A stretch of DNA of 64,000 nt from Syngnathus acus (Eukaryota; Chordata; Actinopteri; Syngnathiformes; Syngnathidae), in NCBI RefSeq assembly GCF_901709675.1, contig NC_051087.1, positions 12,711,384-12,775,383 on the forward strand, in the 5' to 3' direction. Within the stretch, counting starts at the first letter, position 1. Every line of letters begins with the position of its first letter. This document shows, piece by piece, positions 36,401 through 46,694 of the stretch. The notes below the pieces were generated by a model. That model did not search any database and was not told the origin of the DNA. It saw only the letters and a list, made by a program, of their open reading frames with translations. Both the position numbers and the translations under genes were made by a program.

Positions 36401-39400
36401 ATATTGTATCAAGTTAGTTTACATTTCATGAATCTAAACAAATCATTAGTGTGATGTTAGTGTTTCCTAACACTGCTTATTTGATTCTGCCTTTGGGTAG
36501 ACCTATGGGAGCGGAAACCTGAAGCGTGTGGGGTGATCCTTCAGAGGGGGATTCTGATTCTACTGCTGGCTTGTTTCCCCTGCTGGGCTGTTCTCATCAA
36601 CACTGAACCTATTCTAATCGTAGCCAAACAGAGCCGAGAGGTTGCCAGGTCAGTCACTTTTCAATCTGCAGCATCTTGGTTACAATCATTTTGGAAAGAG
36701 CCTATTGTTCATAATAATAATGACAATAATATTAATAATTGTTGTTGTTCTTATGATTCCATTTTATCAAATCAGTCAGACTCTTGGCTACTCTATAAAC
36801 CAATGCTTCACTGTGTTTCATGGCTTCTTTCAGTTGCGTAATGCCCATTTGAATTATCGTAAAAGTAATAGTTAGTCGTAGTAGTAGTAATGGAAGTTAA
36901 CAAAATAAATATAATACATATATTGTATGCTGTAATGTACAATGTAATACATATGTTCATGTATGTTTCCAACCCCAAATTTCCCATGGCTATTTTGTGT
37001 TGCATAGTCTGTCACAACTTTATGTGAAAATCTCCATGCCTGCTCTGCCGGTGAGTTCACATTCATCTTGGTTTGCATGAGTTATAGCACTAGACCTTGT
37101 GTGCTTCTATCATGTAAGATTATGATTTCCCCCTTCAGGCGGCATTTATGTACCAGCTGCAAGGGAGATATCTTCAAAATCAGGTTCCGTAAAGCAAGGC
37201 ACACAAGTTCATCATATACATGTAAATAACATGTTTGCGAGTGTGTTTTTTATCCATTTTTTTTGTTTGTTTGCAGGGAATCATTTGGCCACAGGTCATA
37301 ACCGGTGCAGTTGGGAACATTTTAAATGCAGTCATCAACTATGTTTTCCTACATCTTCTGCATTTGGGAGTTGCGTAAGTTTTTTTTTTTTGGATAGTAT
37401 TAGGAGTTCATTTGGGAAAATAATATTAGAATATGTTTTGTTGATATAGTGGAGCCAGACCTGAAATTCGCCTGCTAATATTCCAGAAGAGTTTTTTTTC
37501 TCATTGCATAATTCATTGTAATTGTAGTCCTCATTATGCAAAGCACATTCCCCTTGCGTAATTTTAAATCTATCTGTAACCCCAAGGGTGTTTTTGTTTG
37601 ACATTTTATTGTGGATGGCACTATTGAACAGGTTTCCCTCATTTCTTTGTTGGACAATTGTGATTGCCTCCAATGATTGTCAATTATTATAAAAATAATT
37701 CAGGTCAATAAGTTTCTACTTTGATATCACCTTTTAGAAAAAGAATAGTTTAAATGCAGCTAATACATTCTAGAATTTTTTTAGCTGTGTTTAAATCATG
37801 CTGTTTATGTTTTTGTTCAAGTGGTTCCGCTGCCGCCAATTCAATCTCACAGTACGTGTTGGCTGTGGTCTTATTTATTTACATTAATTGGAAGGGGTTG
37901 CACAAGGCCACGTGGGGAGGTCAGTTTCCCTCTCACTCACTTTAAACCTGATAATGAATGAATGATTAGTGTTTCTTTATGATTCATTTTCCTCTCCAGT
38001 TGCACTATTTCATTTGATGTTACAGTACTTTTGTGATCAAAGTCCAAATGTGTAATGTTTGAACAAAATTGGTTACATTTTGTAACTAAACAATGCAACA
38101 GATTAGAGAGGTGATGACTCCCACTTTCATTATTTGCCTATCAAGAAGCACTACATATTGTTTTTAACATAACATTACTGCACATATTCAGTGATTACTT
38201 TCTGGATTTATCCATTTAAGCACATACTGTATGCATGCTCAATTTCAATTGATAAATTAATTATTATACTTATTTATATTTATAACACATCAATCTTATG
38301 AAAGTTATGTTTATTATTTTTTAATGGTTTGATCCACAGGCTGGTCTGTCGACTGTTTACAAGAGTGGGGACCCTTTGTTAAGCTGGCCATCCCGAGCAT
38401 GCTCATGCTTTGTCTGGAATGGTGGCTATTTGAAGTAGGAGGATTCATTGCTGGTATAATTAGTGATATAGAGCTGGGAGCCCAGTCCGTTACATATCAG
38501 CTCACAGTTGTAGCTTACATGGTAAGTGAAACAAATTCATCTAAACTTGATCAGCATCATAAGCACAGGCAGCCACACAACAAATGAATGCCTGCAATAC
38601 CACAATAAAAGTATCTTACAGTGGTGGACACAAATAATAATAAATAATAATGGTAGCACAGGCCATCCAGACTGCCCAAACAAAATGGGGAAGAAAGTGT
38701 AGTGGAACAAAAACTAAAAGGTGCTAGGCTAACTGTTGGCTTATTTAGAAACTACTTTCTAGTAAATGACATGGAAGAAATGCATGCAAACAAGCTACAC
38801 AACCATTTTCTGGTCTTGCCACAATCAGAGTGTTTGGCTTGGCGTATCAGCTGTATGCTGTATAATCATTGAAACAAATAATATTTTAAAGCATTTTTCA
38901 GAAGTTTGTGAAAGTGGTAAACCTCTGATAACCAAATAAAAAAATAAATGATGATTTGCATTCATCTCACAAATCTCGTGTTGGCCACAACCTGATCTTA
39001 ACAGTTTTATTTGATGGAATCCTAAATAATGCATAATTGTTTCTATACATTCTACCTTTGCAGTTCCCACTTGGAATTTCTGCAGCTGTTAGTGTTCGAG
39101 TAGGGAATGCGCTTGGTGCAGGAAACATTGAGCAAGCCAGACTGTCAACCAAAGTTTCCATCATCTGTGCATGTAAGAAAACGTTTGTATGTATGTTTGT
39201 AAACTGGAAATGATATCGGTAAATTTTACATTTGCTAAGCAGCAAGGATAAGGCCATAAAAACACTGCTTAATTGGAGATTGGACACAAACCACATGGCA
39301 TGTAGTAATAGGCAAGTAGTGAAATGGATAACAGAAATGTCGGAATAAGAAACAAATTGTGCATCAAATTCGTGCAAAATAGAATAGAATTGCAAATTGT

Positions 39401-42400
39401 CTTCACTTTTAATATCTTTTTTTAATATTGACCAGTTTTTACTCGTCTGATTTGAAAACGAGTTATTTGACAGTTTGTTTTGTAGCTTTTACTGTATATA
39501 GTATGAGGTGCTCATACATTTATTTGGGTCGACAGTCATAATGGCCCTCCGAAAGAAGCTATGACTACAATGCGGCCCGCGAAAAAAACGAGTTTGACAC
39601 CCCTGGTCTATGCCCTCCCACCACCATTACCTTTGGGACAGTTATTTTCATTTTTGTCATCCTTGATCTGGTGACTGAAATGTAAACATGTATTGCTCTT
39701 ACTGGTTGTATCTGTTTCCCATTGCAGTTATCGTGGCCTTTTTTGTTGGTCTTACCATCACCCTTGCCAAAAGTGTCATTGGCTACATTTTCACCTCAGA
39801 CCTGTGAGTTATACCGTTACATATTAGTAACTTTGGCGCTCGTAATACGTGCCACACCGAGGAACTGTCTTTAAAGAATACAGTAGTTCACATTAAAAAG
39901 CTATCAGAACATATAAATGAATTATTTAATTATAATCTAGTACCGTTTTTTTCCATGTATAATGCGCCCCCATGTATAATACGCACCCTAAAAACGGCAT
40001 GTCGATGCTGGAAAAAAGCCTGTACCCATGTATAATACGCACCCAAATTTTGACTCCTACTTAAGTCCGTAAACGTAAAATTATTTCAGAAAAAAGATCA
40101 TCTTTGGGAACAACTGGATGTTATTCTGCCGGTCAGTATCACTGCGCATGCGCTAGCAAACTCAATAGCGAAGAAATGTTTCGGATTTGTGTAGGGTACA
40201 TTGTGACAGCAAACGAGCAGGTGATCGAGCAAGCGTCTGATACGAGAGCATTGTGTTCGTATGGAGCGTGTTTGAAGTGAACAGCAGAGAAGAAAGCGCA
40301 TCTGTAATGGCGGCCTCCGTATGATATCCGGATAAAAAAAAAATAATTAAAAATAATTTGTAACCATGTATAATGCGCACCCCAGATTTTAGGACAATAA
40401 ATTAGTTAAATTTTGCGCATTATACATGGGAAATAACGGTAAGTTAAAACAATAGTCATTTGTTGTGGGGGGAAAAAGTGAATAAATATAAAGTTGTTAT
40501 TGAGATTAAAAACGTGTTTACAGTGATCCCTCGCCACTTCGCGCTTCACCTTTTGCGAATGCGCTACTTTACGGGTTTATAAGTAACGGGCGAACGGCGT
40601 TTAAATACACACATGCCTCTGAGCAATGTGCATCACTGTGGACGTGACTGAGTTCAAGCGCAGGAGGCGACAGCCGGCCACATGCAGAAACTGGTGCAGA
40701 AAGAATCGGAGCACGTGACAATATCACGTGTTTGTTCTTTATTTACTGTAAAGGTACCATATATGTACAGAACAGTGTGGGAATAGTTATTAAGGGAATG
40801 GGAACGGTTTATGTAGCGTAAAAGTATTGAGGACCCTTTAATATATGTATATGACCACAATGCAACAGGAGATTCATCCGCAACCGACTCACTTTGGTTT
40901 CGCTATGCATGATGTCCCCTGGGTTAGCGTAATGTGGTATTTCTGAAGGCAGACACTTTCTAAATGACTTCCATTACACCTGTGCTCCCTAGCAACCAAC
41001 TAAAAACATTACGTGTCGGAAATTTCAATACAATGGTGTTTCATTTTCTATCCAGCCATCCATCCAGTTTCTGAACCGCTTAATCCCCACGGGGGTCGCG
41101 GGTGTGCTGGAGCCTATCCCAGCCGTCATCGGGCAGTAGGCGGGGGACACCCTGAACCGGTTGCCAGCCAATCGCAGGGCACACAGAGACAAACAACCAT
41201 TTGCCCTCGCACTCACACCTAGGGACAATTTGGAGTCTTCAATCGGCCTACCAAGCATGTTTTTGGATGTGGGAGGAAACCGGAGTGCCCGGAGAAAACC
41301 CACGCGGGCCCGGGGAGAACATGCAAACTCCACACAGGGAGGGCCGGAGGTGGAATCGAACCCGCACCCTCCTAACTGTGAGGCGGACGTGCTATCCAGT
41401 GCGCCACCGAGCCGCCTGTTTCATTTTCTAAATAATCCATATATTGTTTCTACTTTGAAGATTTTAGTTTTTTGCAGGTGGTTCTGGAATGCATCTCCAG
41501 CAAAAAACGAGTGCTCACTGTATTATGTTTTTGTTACGATCACACTTATTTACAATAACATATTCTCGTAAAGTGCTAAATCTAATTCAAATGCAATTGC
41601 ATTTAATTCACCCCATTGACAGTGAATAATGAAGGAATGAAAGTTCTCAATGAACTATCAAACCAGTGAATGTTAAACTCAAAAAGAAAAATATTACTAT
41701 ATAAGTGAATAAAATTAAGATGTAATTTGATATGATTGTAGATCAAAATTTAAAGTCACGCATAATTAATACCATGCTGTGCAAGTGGGAACAAATTACA
41801 ATGAGTTCACAAATTCAGACTATAGCTTGTGAAGAAGGTGTACATATTACATTACGTACATATTATTAGCCATAAATTATTTGGAATATTTTTACATGTC
41901 AGCACCTCACAGAGCTTCTTGCTTTTCTTTTGCTAGAATTTTCATGTTGTATCTCATCATATTTGTCTCATGACCTTCAGAGACATTTTGAAACGGGTAT
42001 CTGAAATCTTGATTGTTTTCATCTTCTTGCATCTTTCTGACGCTGTTGCGGTAAGAAAAAAAAATCCTATCTGACATTTTAGTAGAAGTTTTAAATGTGC
42101 TTTGTGTGAACTTGCAACAATCACCGCAGGGTGTGTGCGGAGGTGTCATCCGAGGAGTTGGGAAACAAAAGGTTGGTGCTCTTTGTAACCTGGTGGGACA
42201 CTACTTCATTGGCTTTCCCATTGGCTTGGCCTTAACCTTTGCGGCAAAATTGAACATCCTAGGTAAGACCTGCATGTTCTGGAATCAAAATGTGTCATGT
42301 GAGTTTCAGAAACGCTGCTGTTGTTTCTTCAACAGGGCTTTGGATAGGTCTTACTGTCTGTGTCTTCATGCAGGCTACTTTCTTACTCGTATATCTATAC

Positions 42401-42735
42401 AAACTAGATTGGAGTAAGGCTGCTGAAAAGGTGGGTTACTCAATTCTCTGAAAACACAAATGTGACTTTATGAAATCAAGTGATTTGCATTGTAACATTT
42501 TTTAATGGTTTCAATCAGGCTAAAATTAGAGCCGGGGTCCAGGTCCCCTATGACGACACGGTCAAGACAGAAGATTGCAAGTTCGGTAAGTTCAGGCGTA
42601 CAAATAGCCATCTTTATTTTGATGATTTAACAAACAAACAAAAAGCACTTTACAGTACTATATATATATATATATATACACAGTGGTACATTTTCTGTAC
42701 TGCTTGTCCTGGGCGTGCTGGAGCTTATTCCAGCG

Positions 42736-42775
<40 letters not shown>

Positions 42776-43059
42776 TCACCGTATTTTCCGGACTGTCAGG
42801 CGCACCTAAAAACCTCAAATGTTGTCATTATGACTCATTTCTCATTATAACTATTTAATAACACCATAGATTGCCCATAGATGTGAGTGTGAGCGCGGAT
42901 GGTTGTTCGTCTCTGTGTGCCCTGCGGTTGAATGGCAACCGGTTCAGGGTGTCCCCTGCCTACTGCCCGATGACTGCTGGGATAGGCTCCAGCACGCCCG
43001 TGACCCCCGTGGGGATAAAGCAGTACAGAAAATAAATAGATGGATGGATGGATGGATAT

Positions 43060-43109
<50 letters not shown>

Positions 43110-43784
43110 TATATATATATAACCTAATCTTTAGAGCACACAGGTATTTTTTACCTGATGTAACCAAATTTAACCACTTAAACCAGATGGCTGAAAATAT
43201 AAAATATTATTTGGGCGCCATGAATACCACAAGGAAGAAAGTAGGTCGGCAAACAATACTAAAATATAAATAAATAATACTAAATAAAAATAATAAATAG
43301 TACTAAAAATATTTTCAACATGGAGATGAATACAGACATTCTGAGGTGACAAAGTTCAATTCACCATTAAGTTGCAACTGCAAATACTCGGATGTTGGCC
43401 AGAAACTGTCAGTATCTCGAGTGTAATTTCCGTATATGGAGCCATTGCAATGCAATATATCGTATTATGAGTATTTTGTCTCTGGTCGAGTACAAAGTGA
43501 AGCAAATATTTTTGTCTGTTAAGTGTTAAAACTATAGTTGTGTTTTTGAATCTTCAGAGTCAAACACCTACCAGAACCCAGTTACTTCCCCTACATCCAG
43601 GTGTGAGAGCGCTTCAGAGGGCCAACAGATTCCAGATCAACATAAAACTGCAACTACCAAAGTCGGCAATGTTCTCACAGTAAAACAGCTGCTTTTGAAG
43701 CGTGGCTTGATTTTACTTATCTTTGTTGCCATCTTAGCAGCCGGAATTATCGCCAGTCACTTCCTTGTCAAACTGCTGAAATGA
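30475..43784 (+). CDS. slc47a1: SLC47A/MATE-family multidrug and toxin extrusion protein, copy 1 (frameshifted as read)
   Basis: MATE antiporters exchange protons for organic cations at apical membranes. Sixteen coding exons: 30475-30630, 32359-32460, 36214-36282, 36501-36648, 37008-37050, 37139-37183, 37277-37374, 37822-37919, 38340-38521, 39064-39172, 39728-39803, 41981-42050, 42130-42262, 42336-42430, 42519-42585, 43558-43784. Apart from one base they join to about 572 residues (human MATE1: 570). Family marks: [64 protein letters not shown] and a C-terminal membrane helix after a polar loop. Exon 4 is one base short of its paralogue (148 versus 149): a run of 4 G instead of 5 at 36530-36533 gives TGA at 36534 after about 120 residues. 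Everything downstream is intact, so this is a sequence error, a polymorphism or a very recent loss. The symbol is by family; the MATE1/MATE2 split is unclear in fish. Confidence 0.88.
31790..32018 (+). repeat. tRNA-derived SINE family 1, 5'-truncated
   Basis: Body runs GGGACCCATGCCTCCCTGC, GCACCGCTGCTGCTCACTGC, GTTAAATGCAGAGGACAAAT, to the tail CATTGGGACTTTAACTTTAA. Other copies: 51690-52010 (minus, full length) and 34893-34965 (minus, internally deleted). Confidence 0.75.
32737..32815 (-). repeat. SINE family 2, 3' fragment
   Basis: CATCCATCCAGCCATC and GTGCTGGAGCCTATCCCA are the 3' end of the tRNA-derived SINE described in full at 41052-41418. Confidence 0.65.
32843..33240 (+). mobile_element. 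hAT-like MITE, family C, copy 3 plus SINE piece
   Basis: CAGGGGTTTTCAACTGGTTA, GGGACCACCAATATAACC and the shared GCACCGAAAGAGGATAG block, followed by the same tRNA-like segment (33060-33140) seen after copy 2. It lies in intron 2 of the first MATE gene. Confidence 0.6.
33241..33355 (-). repeat. tRNA-derived SINE with core-like tail
   Basis: On the minus strand: ATCACGTGGCTCAGTCGTAG (A box), GTGCTGGGTTCTATCC (B box), then GTGTCCTTGAGCAAGGC, the conserved segment typical of fish V-/DeuSINE-type elements. Confidence 0.65.
33416..33497 (+). mobile_element. mariner-type MITE family D, 3' fragment
   Basis: The 82-bp right end (ATGCGCACCCCGGATTTTAG ... ATACATGGGAAAAAACGG) is followed by TA. It belongs to the family at 34764-35684 and 39943-40439. 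Confidence 0.75.
33541..33725 (+). mobile_element. hAT-like MITE, family C, right half
   Basis: Ends GAACCACCGATTGACAATCC, the family C terminus; preceded by GGAAAATAATGC and ACAATTATTTTCCATT blocks shared with the copy at 25371. Confidence 0.55.
33721..34322 (-). mobile_element. 5'-truncated LINE 3' end (Rex1-like)
   Basis: The minus-strand frame from 34320 encodes only the C-terminal end of a LINE ORF2 ([20 protein letters not shown] and a [14 protein letters not shown] end) with frame changes near 34060-34200. The 3' end carries tandem GATTCAA units at 33721-33745. It sits directly against a family C MITE. Confidence 0.75.
34764..35684 (+). mobile_element. mariner-type MITE family D, long copy with SINE insertion
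   Basis: CCGTTTTTTTCCGTGTATAA at the left and TTATACACGGAAAAAAACGG at the right are inverted repeats between TA dinucleotides (34762, 35685). An inner block around GATCGAGCAAGCGTCTGATA is shared with the copy at 39943. A deleted SINE 1 copy (34893-34965, minus) is embedded, and the 3' part is very A/T-rich. It lies in intron 2 of MATE copy 1. Confidence 0.85.
39351..39604 (-). mobile_element. hAT MITE, family A copy 3 (left end lost)
   Basis: Ends GCGGCCCGCGAAAAAAACG and AGTTTGACACCCCTG. It shares the CTCGTCTGATTTGAAAACG block with the copy at 8106, in inverted orientation. It lies in intron 10 of MATE copy 1. Confidence 0.8.
39943..40439 (+). mobile_element. mariner-type MITE family D, copy 3
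   Basis: CCGTTTTTTTCCATGTATAA ... TTATACATGGGAAATAACGG between TA dinucleotides (39941, 40440). It shares the inner GTGATCGAGCAAGCGTC block with the copy at 34764. It lies in intron 11 of MATE copy 1. Confidence 0.85.
41052..41418 (-). repeat. tRNA-derived SINE family 2, full length
   Basis: On the minus strand it starts with a tRNA head (GGTGGCGCACTGGATAGCAC; B box GGGTTCGATTCC), continues through GTTCTCCCCGGGCCCGCG, GGGTGTCCCCCGCCTACTG and GCTCCAGCACACCCGCGACC, and ends in a GGATGGATGG tail. Further copies lie at 32737, 42865-43057 (plus), 45045, 45315 and 54895. Confidence 0.8.
42661..43116. repeat. (TA)n and (TG)n microsatellites around a SINE family 2 3' half
   Basis: TA runs at 42660-42680, 42748-42773 and 43062-43116 flank a plus-strand SINE 2 segment (about 42865-43057) that ends in GATGGATGGATGGATATGG. 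All lie in intron 15 of MATE copy 1. Confidence 0.8.
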
Positions 43785-44985
43785 GCCTCGTGTTGGTTTG
43801 TAACGGACAGTCATTAAGTGAACACTGGAGGACTCAATAGTGGGTTTATTAGTTGCTTCTAATATCAACTCATCTCTTATGAGTAAATCATCACGATCAA
43901 ACCCACGATTATAAACGTGTCAATAATGTATGTAAATGCAATCACTTTGCATTGTGTTTGGTGTTTATTCAGCAATAGTGTTCATTCTGCACCTTGATAT
44001 GGGCCAATGATTGCAAGACTGAAAACTAGGTGCAGGCAGAGCGTGCACAAAAGTGGAGCTTAAACAAAACAAAGCATTGACTGAAGAATACACTCCACCT
44101 GAGAAAGAAAAGACAATCAAGCTCTGTGAGTGGGAACGGCAGTTTAACTCCAAACGGCAACTCAAGGAGACAAGTCTTGATTAAATTTTTTCAGATGAGA
44201 AACAGGGATAAACTTGGGTTGCTTATTTAATGGATGAGACAGTTATGGTGATAGCAAATGGGCTCCTATTGTAAAAATGTTTTTTTATACATATTTCTAA
44301 TATGTAATATGCATCGTATGTATTACAGATGTGGCAGATTCAATTCGTGACAACTTATTGTGCAATTAAATTTTCAACATTGTATTTTACATCAGAAAGA
44401 TTTTATTCTCATAATCATTTTCTTCAATTAAATCCAGATTACTGTAGATGCTGTTGTTGGTTTTAAAAAGTCTCTTGCTGTAAACTTCTCTGACATTTTC
44501 CCCCAATGTGTCAATTTAACATATTCAGCCTGATCACCTGTTTGCTGTGAAATCTTGCAATAATGACAATACATAAATAATTCAGACAAATTCAGTCACA
44601 TCCATGTGCCCCTTCCTTTCGTAATTAGTTTGTACTTTAAAATCTTGCATGCATACAGATTTCTCTGGAATAATTGCAGTCCAAAAGAAAGACAAGCAAC
44701 CAAAACTAACGGCATGGACTGACGAGCTCTTGCTAAGAATGAACAATGTTTTTGAGATGTAAATATTTTTGCATATAAAATCTTTTCTGCTCAATCAGGG
44801 GAACTGAAAGTATGTTATAGAAATTATGAAAATACATACAGTAGTTTTTATGAAAAGGTGTTTTATTGACATTTATGTCGTGCATAACGGCCTGCTGAGC
44901 AAAACTGTAACTAGTTCGGCATGTACTCAATTCAAGTAGCTGAACTGAATACAGTAAAGATTTTCATGTAGATAGTCATATCACT
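43785..44985. other. 3' flank of MATE copy 1, no gene recognised
   Basis: Presumed 3' UTR and spacer. Several AATAAA-like and ATTAAA motifs occur, but no single polyadenylation site stands out. Confidence 0.4.
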
Positions 44986-45015
44986 GCCATATATATATAT
45001 ATATATATACTATAC

Positions 45016-45046
<31 letters not shown>

Positions 45047-45224
45047 CGAACAACCATCCACACTCGCACCTAGGGGCAATTTGGAGTGCTCAATTGGCCT
45101 ACCAAGCAGGTTTTTGGGATGTGGGAGGAAACCGTAGGTACCGGGAAAAATGCAAACTCACACAGGGAGGGCCGGAGGTGGAATCAAACCCTCTGAACTG
45201 TGAGGCAGACGTGCTAACTAGTAC

Positions 45225-45300
<76 letters not shown>

Positions 45301-45305
45301 ACATC
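44986..45305 (-). repeat. (AT)n, SINE family 2 fragment and (CA)n microsatellite
   Basis: An AT run (44990-45046) is followed by a SINE 2 body (45047-45222) whose tRNA-like head is replaced by a pure CA run of about 33 units (45229-45296). Apparent frames here are repeat sequence. Confidence 0.8.
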
Positions 45306-45314
45306 ATCCACATG

Positions 45315-45662
45315 GCGTAATTGTCATATTTCATTCATCCATTTTTCAAACCGCTTCTCCTCTCAAGGGTAGCAGACGTGCTGGAGCCTATTCCAGTTGA
45401 CTTCAGGCGGTAGACGTGGGACAACCTGAATCAGTCGCTAGCCAATCGCAGAGCACACATAGATTTGCACTCACACGCACACCTACGGGGAATTTGGAGT
45501 TCACAATCGGCCTACTACACGTTTTTGGAATGTGGGAAAAAAAACGGAGTTCCCGAAGGAAACCCACGCAGGCATGAGGAGAACATGCAAACTCCAGAAC
45601 TCCAGACTGGAGCTGGAACCGAACTCACCACCTCTGCATTGTAACCAGTGTTCCACCATGTC
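45315..45662 (-). repeat. tRNA-derived SINE family 2, diverged copy
   Basis: Same order of blocks as the full copy at 41052 (CATTCATCC tail, GTGCTGGAGCCTATTCCAG, GAGAACATGCAAACTCC, tRNA-like head), but with many substitutions; an older insertion. Confidence 0.75.
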
Positions 45663-45925
45663 AACATTGTCATATTTCAATGTCATAAAAAAACACACAC
45701 ATTTTTAGCACACGTTTTATTGATGTAACAAAAGACTAAAAAGCAAAATGTTGTGCTTCTCATTTAGAACATAAACAACAGAGGCAGCAAGAAAGTTTTC
45801 CCTTAACTGTTCAGAACATGTGTTTCCTGTTAAAAAAAAAGTGCAGGTCTTTTTATACCTTGTAATTACAATATGTAAACATTCTGTGATGTTGCACAAC
45901 AGGTTTTCTTGCCAGGAGGTTGCGG

Positions 45926-45933
45926 TATATAAA
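45926..45933 (+). promoter_or_regulatory. TATA box of MATE copy 2
   Basis: TATATAAA in the context TGCGGTATATAAACG lies about 30 bases before a plausible start of transcription (near 45957) and upstream of a 5' UTR exon that ends at a consensus donor at 46106. Confidence 0.5.
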
Positions 45934-45956
45934 CGTTTCAACAGGCAGCAGTATCT

Positions 45957-46106
45957 CAGTCTGTAGTGGCTTGGGCTTTGGGGCCGGAGGACATTTACAG
46001 GAACTAAAATGTAGATGAGGCAACTGCCGTTGGAGTTGTCAACCAACTTACCAATTGTGCGATTTCTACTACAGCCTAAACAACACAGCGCCGTTCCATG
46101 TCTGCA
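45957..46106 (+). other. predicted 5' UTR exon of MATE copy 2
   Basis: Ends CCATGTCTGCAG followed by GTAAGA, a strong donor. The acceptor would be CCCACTATAAG at 46690, four bases before the ATG. The 5' edge is inferred from the TATA box. Confidence 0.45.
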
Positions 46107-46694
46107 GGTAAGACACTAAGTTTTGCTTGAATTGAAAACTTTTCGATGGGGTAGCGCTGTGAAGACACCTTAGCTCATCCAAAAAGAGCGGTTGCATGGC
46201 AAGGTTAGTTGAAAATTTTGCAAACGTGCGACTGTAGAATGTTTAACACTGAAAATGAAAAAAAGTTCAAATGCAATTGAAAATGTAACCTTAAATTATA
46301 AACAAACTAGCAAATACACACACTTCACTTGTAAAAGGTGTCCTCCTCATGACTCTGGCTGGAAGCTGGGCAGCCAAGACACAAGCTATATAATGAAGAT
46401 ATATTTTTGGGAAATAAATGTATACAATTTAATGTCAGTTGAAAATGCAGGTCAGTGCTTCCGAGTGTATTTAGGGCAGCAGAGAAAACCTTGTAGGCTG
46501 TGACTGCACAACTACTGCTTTTAATTCATATGGGATTATGCTGTCCCCCAAATTGACTCCCTTTCCCTAACCCTAACCCTTCCACTGATTCAGTCACAGC
46601 AAGATCAAGTAACTTGCATCACTGGCGCACAACTGCACAGAAGATTAGCTTCAAATGAGCCTTAATATCTCCTTCTCTGCCCACTATAAGCATC

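Noticed and set aside
42627-43127. IYIYIY-rich open frames as proteins
   Set aside because: They are translations of TA microsatellites and SINE sequence.
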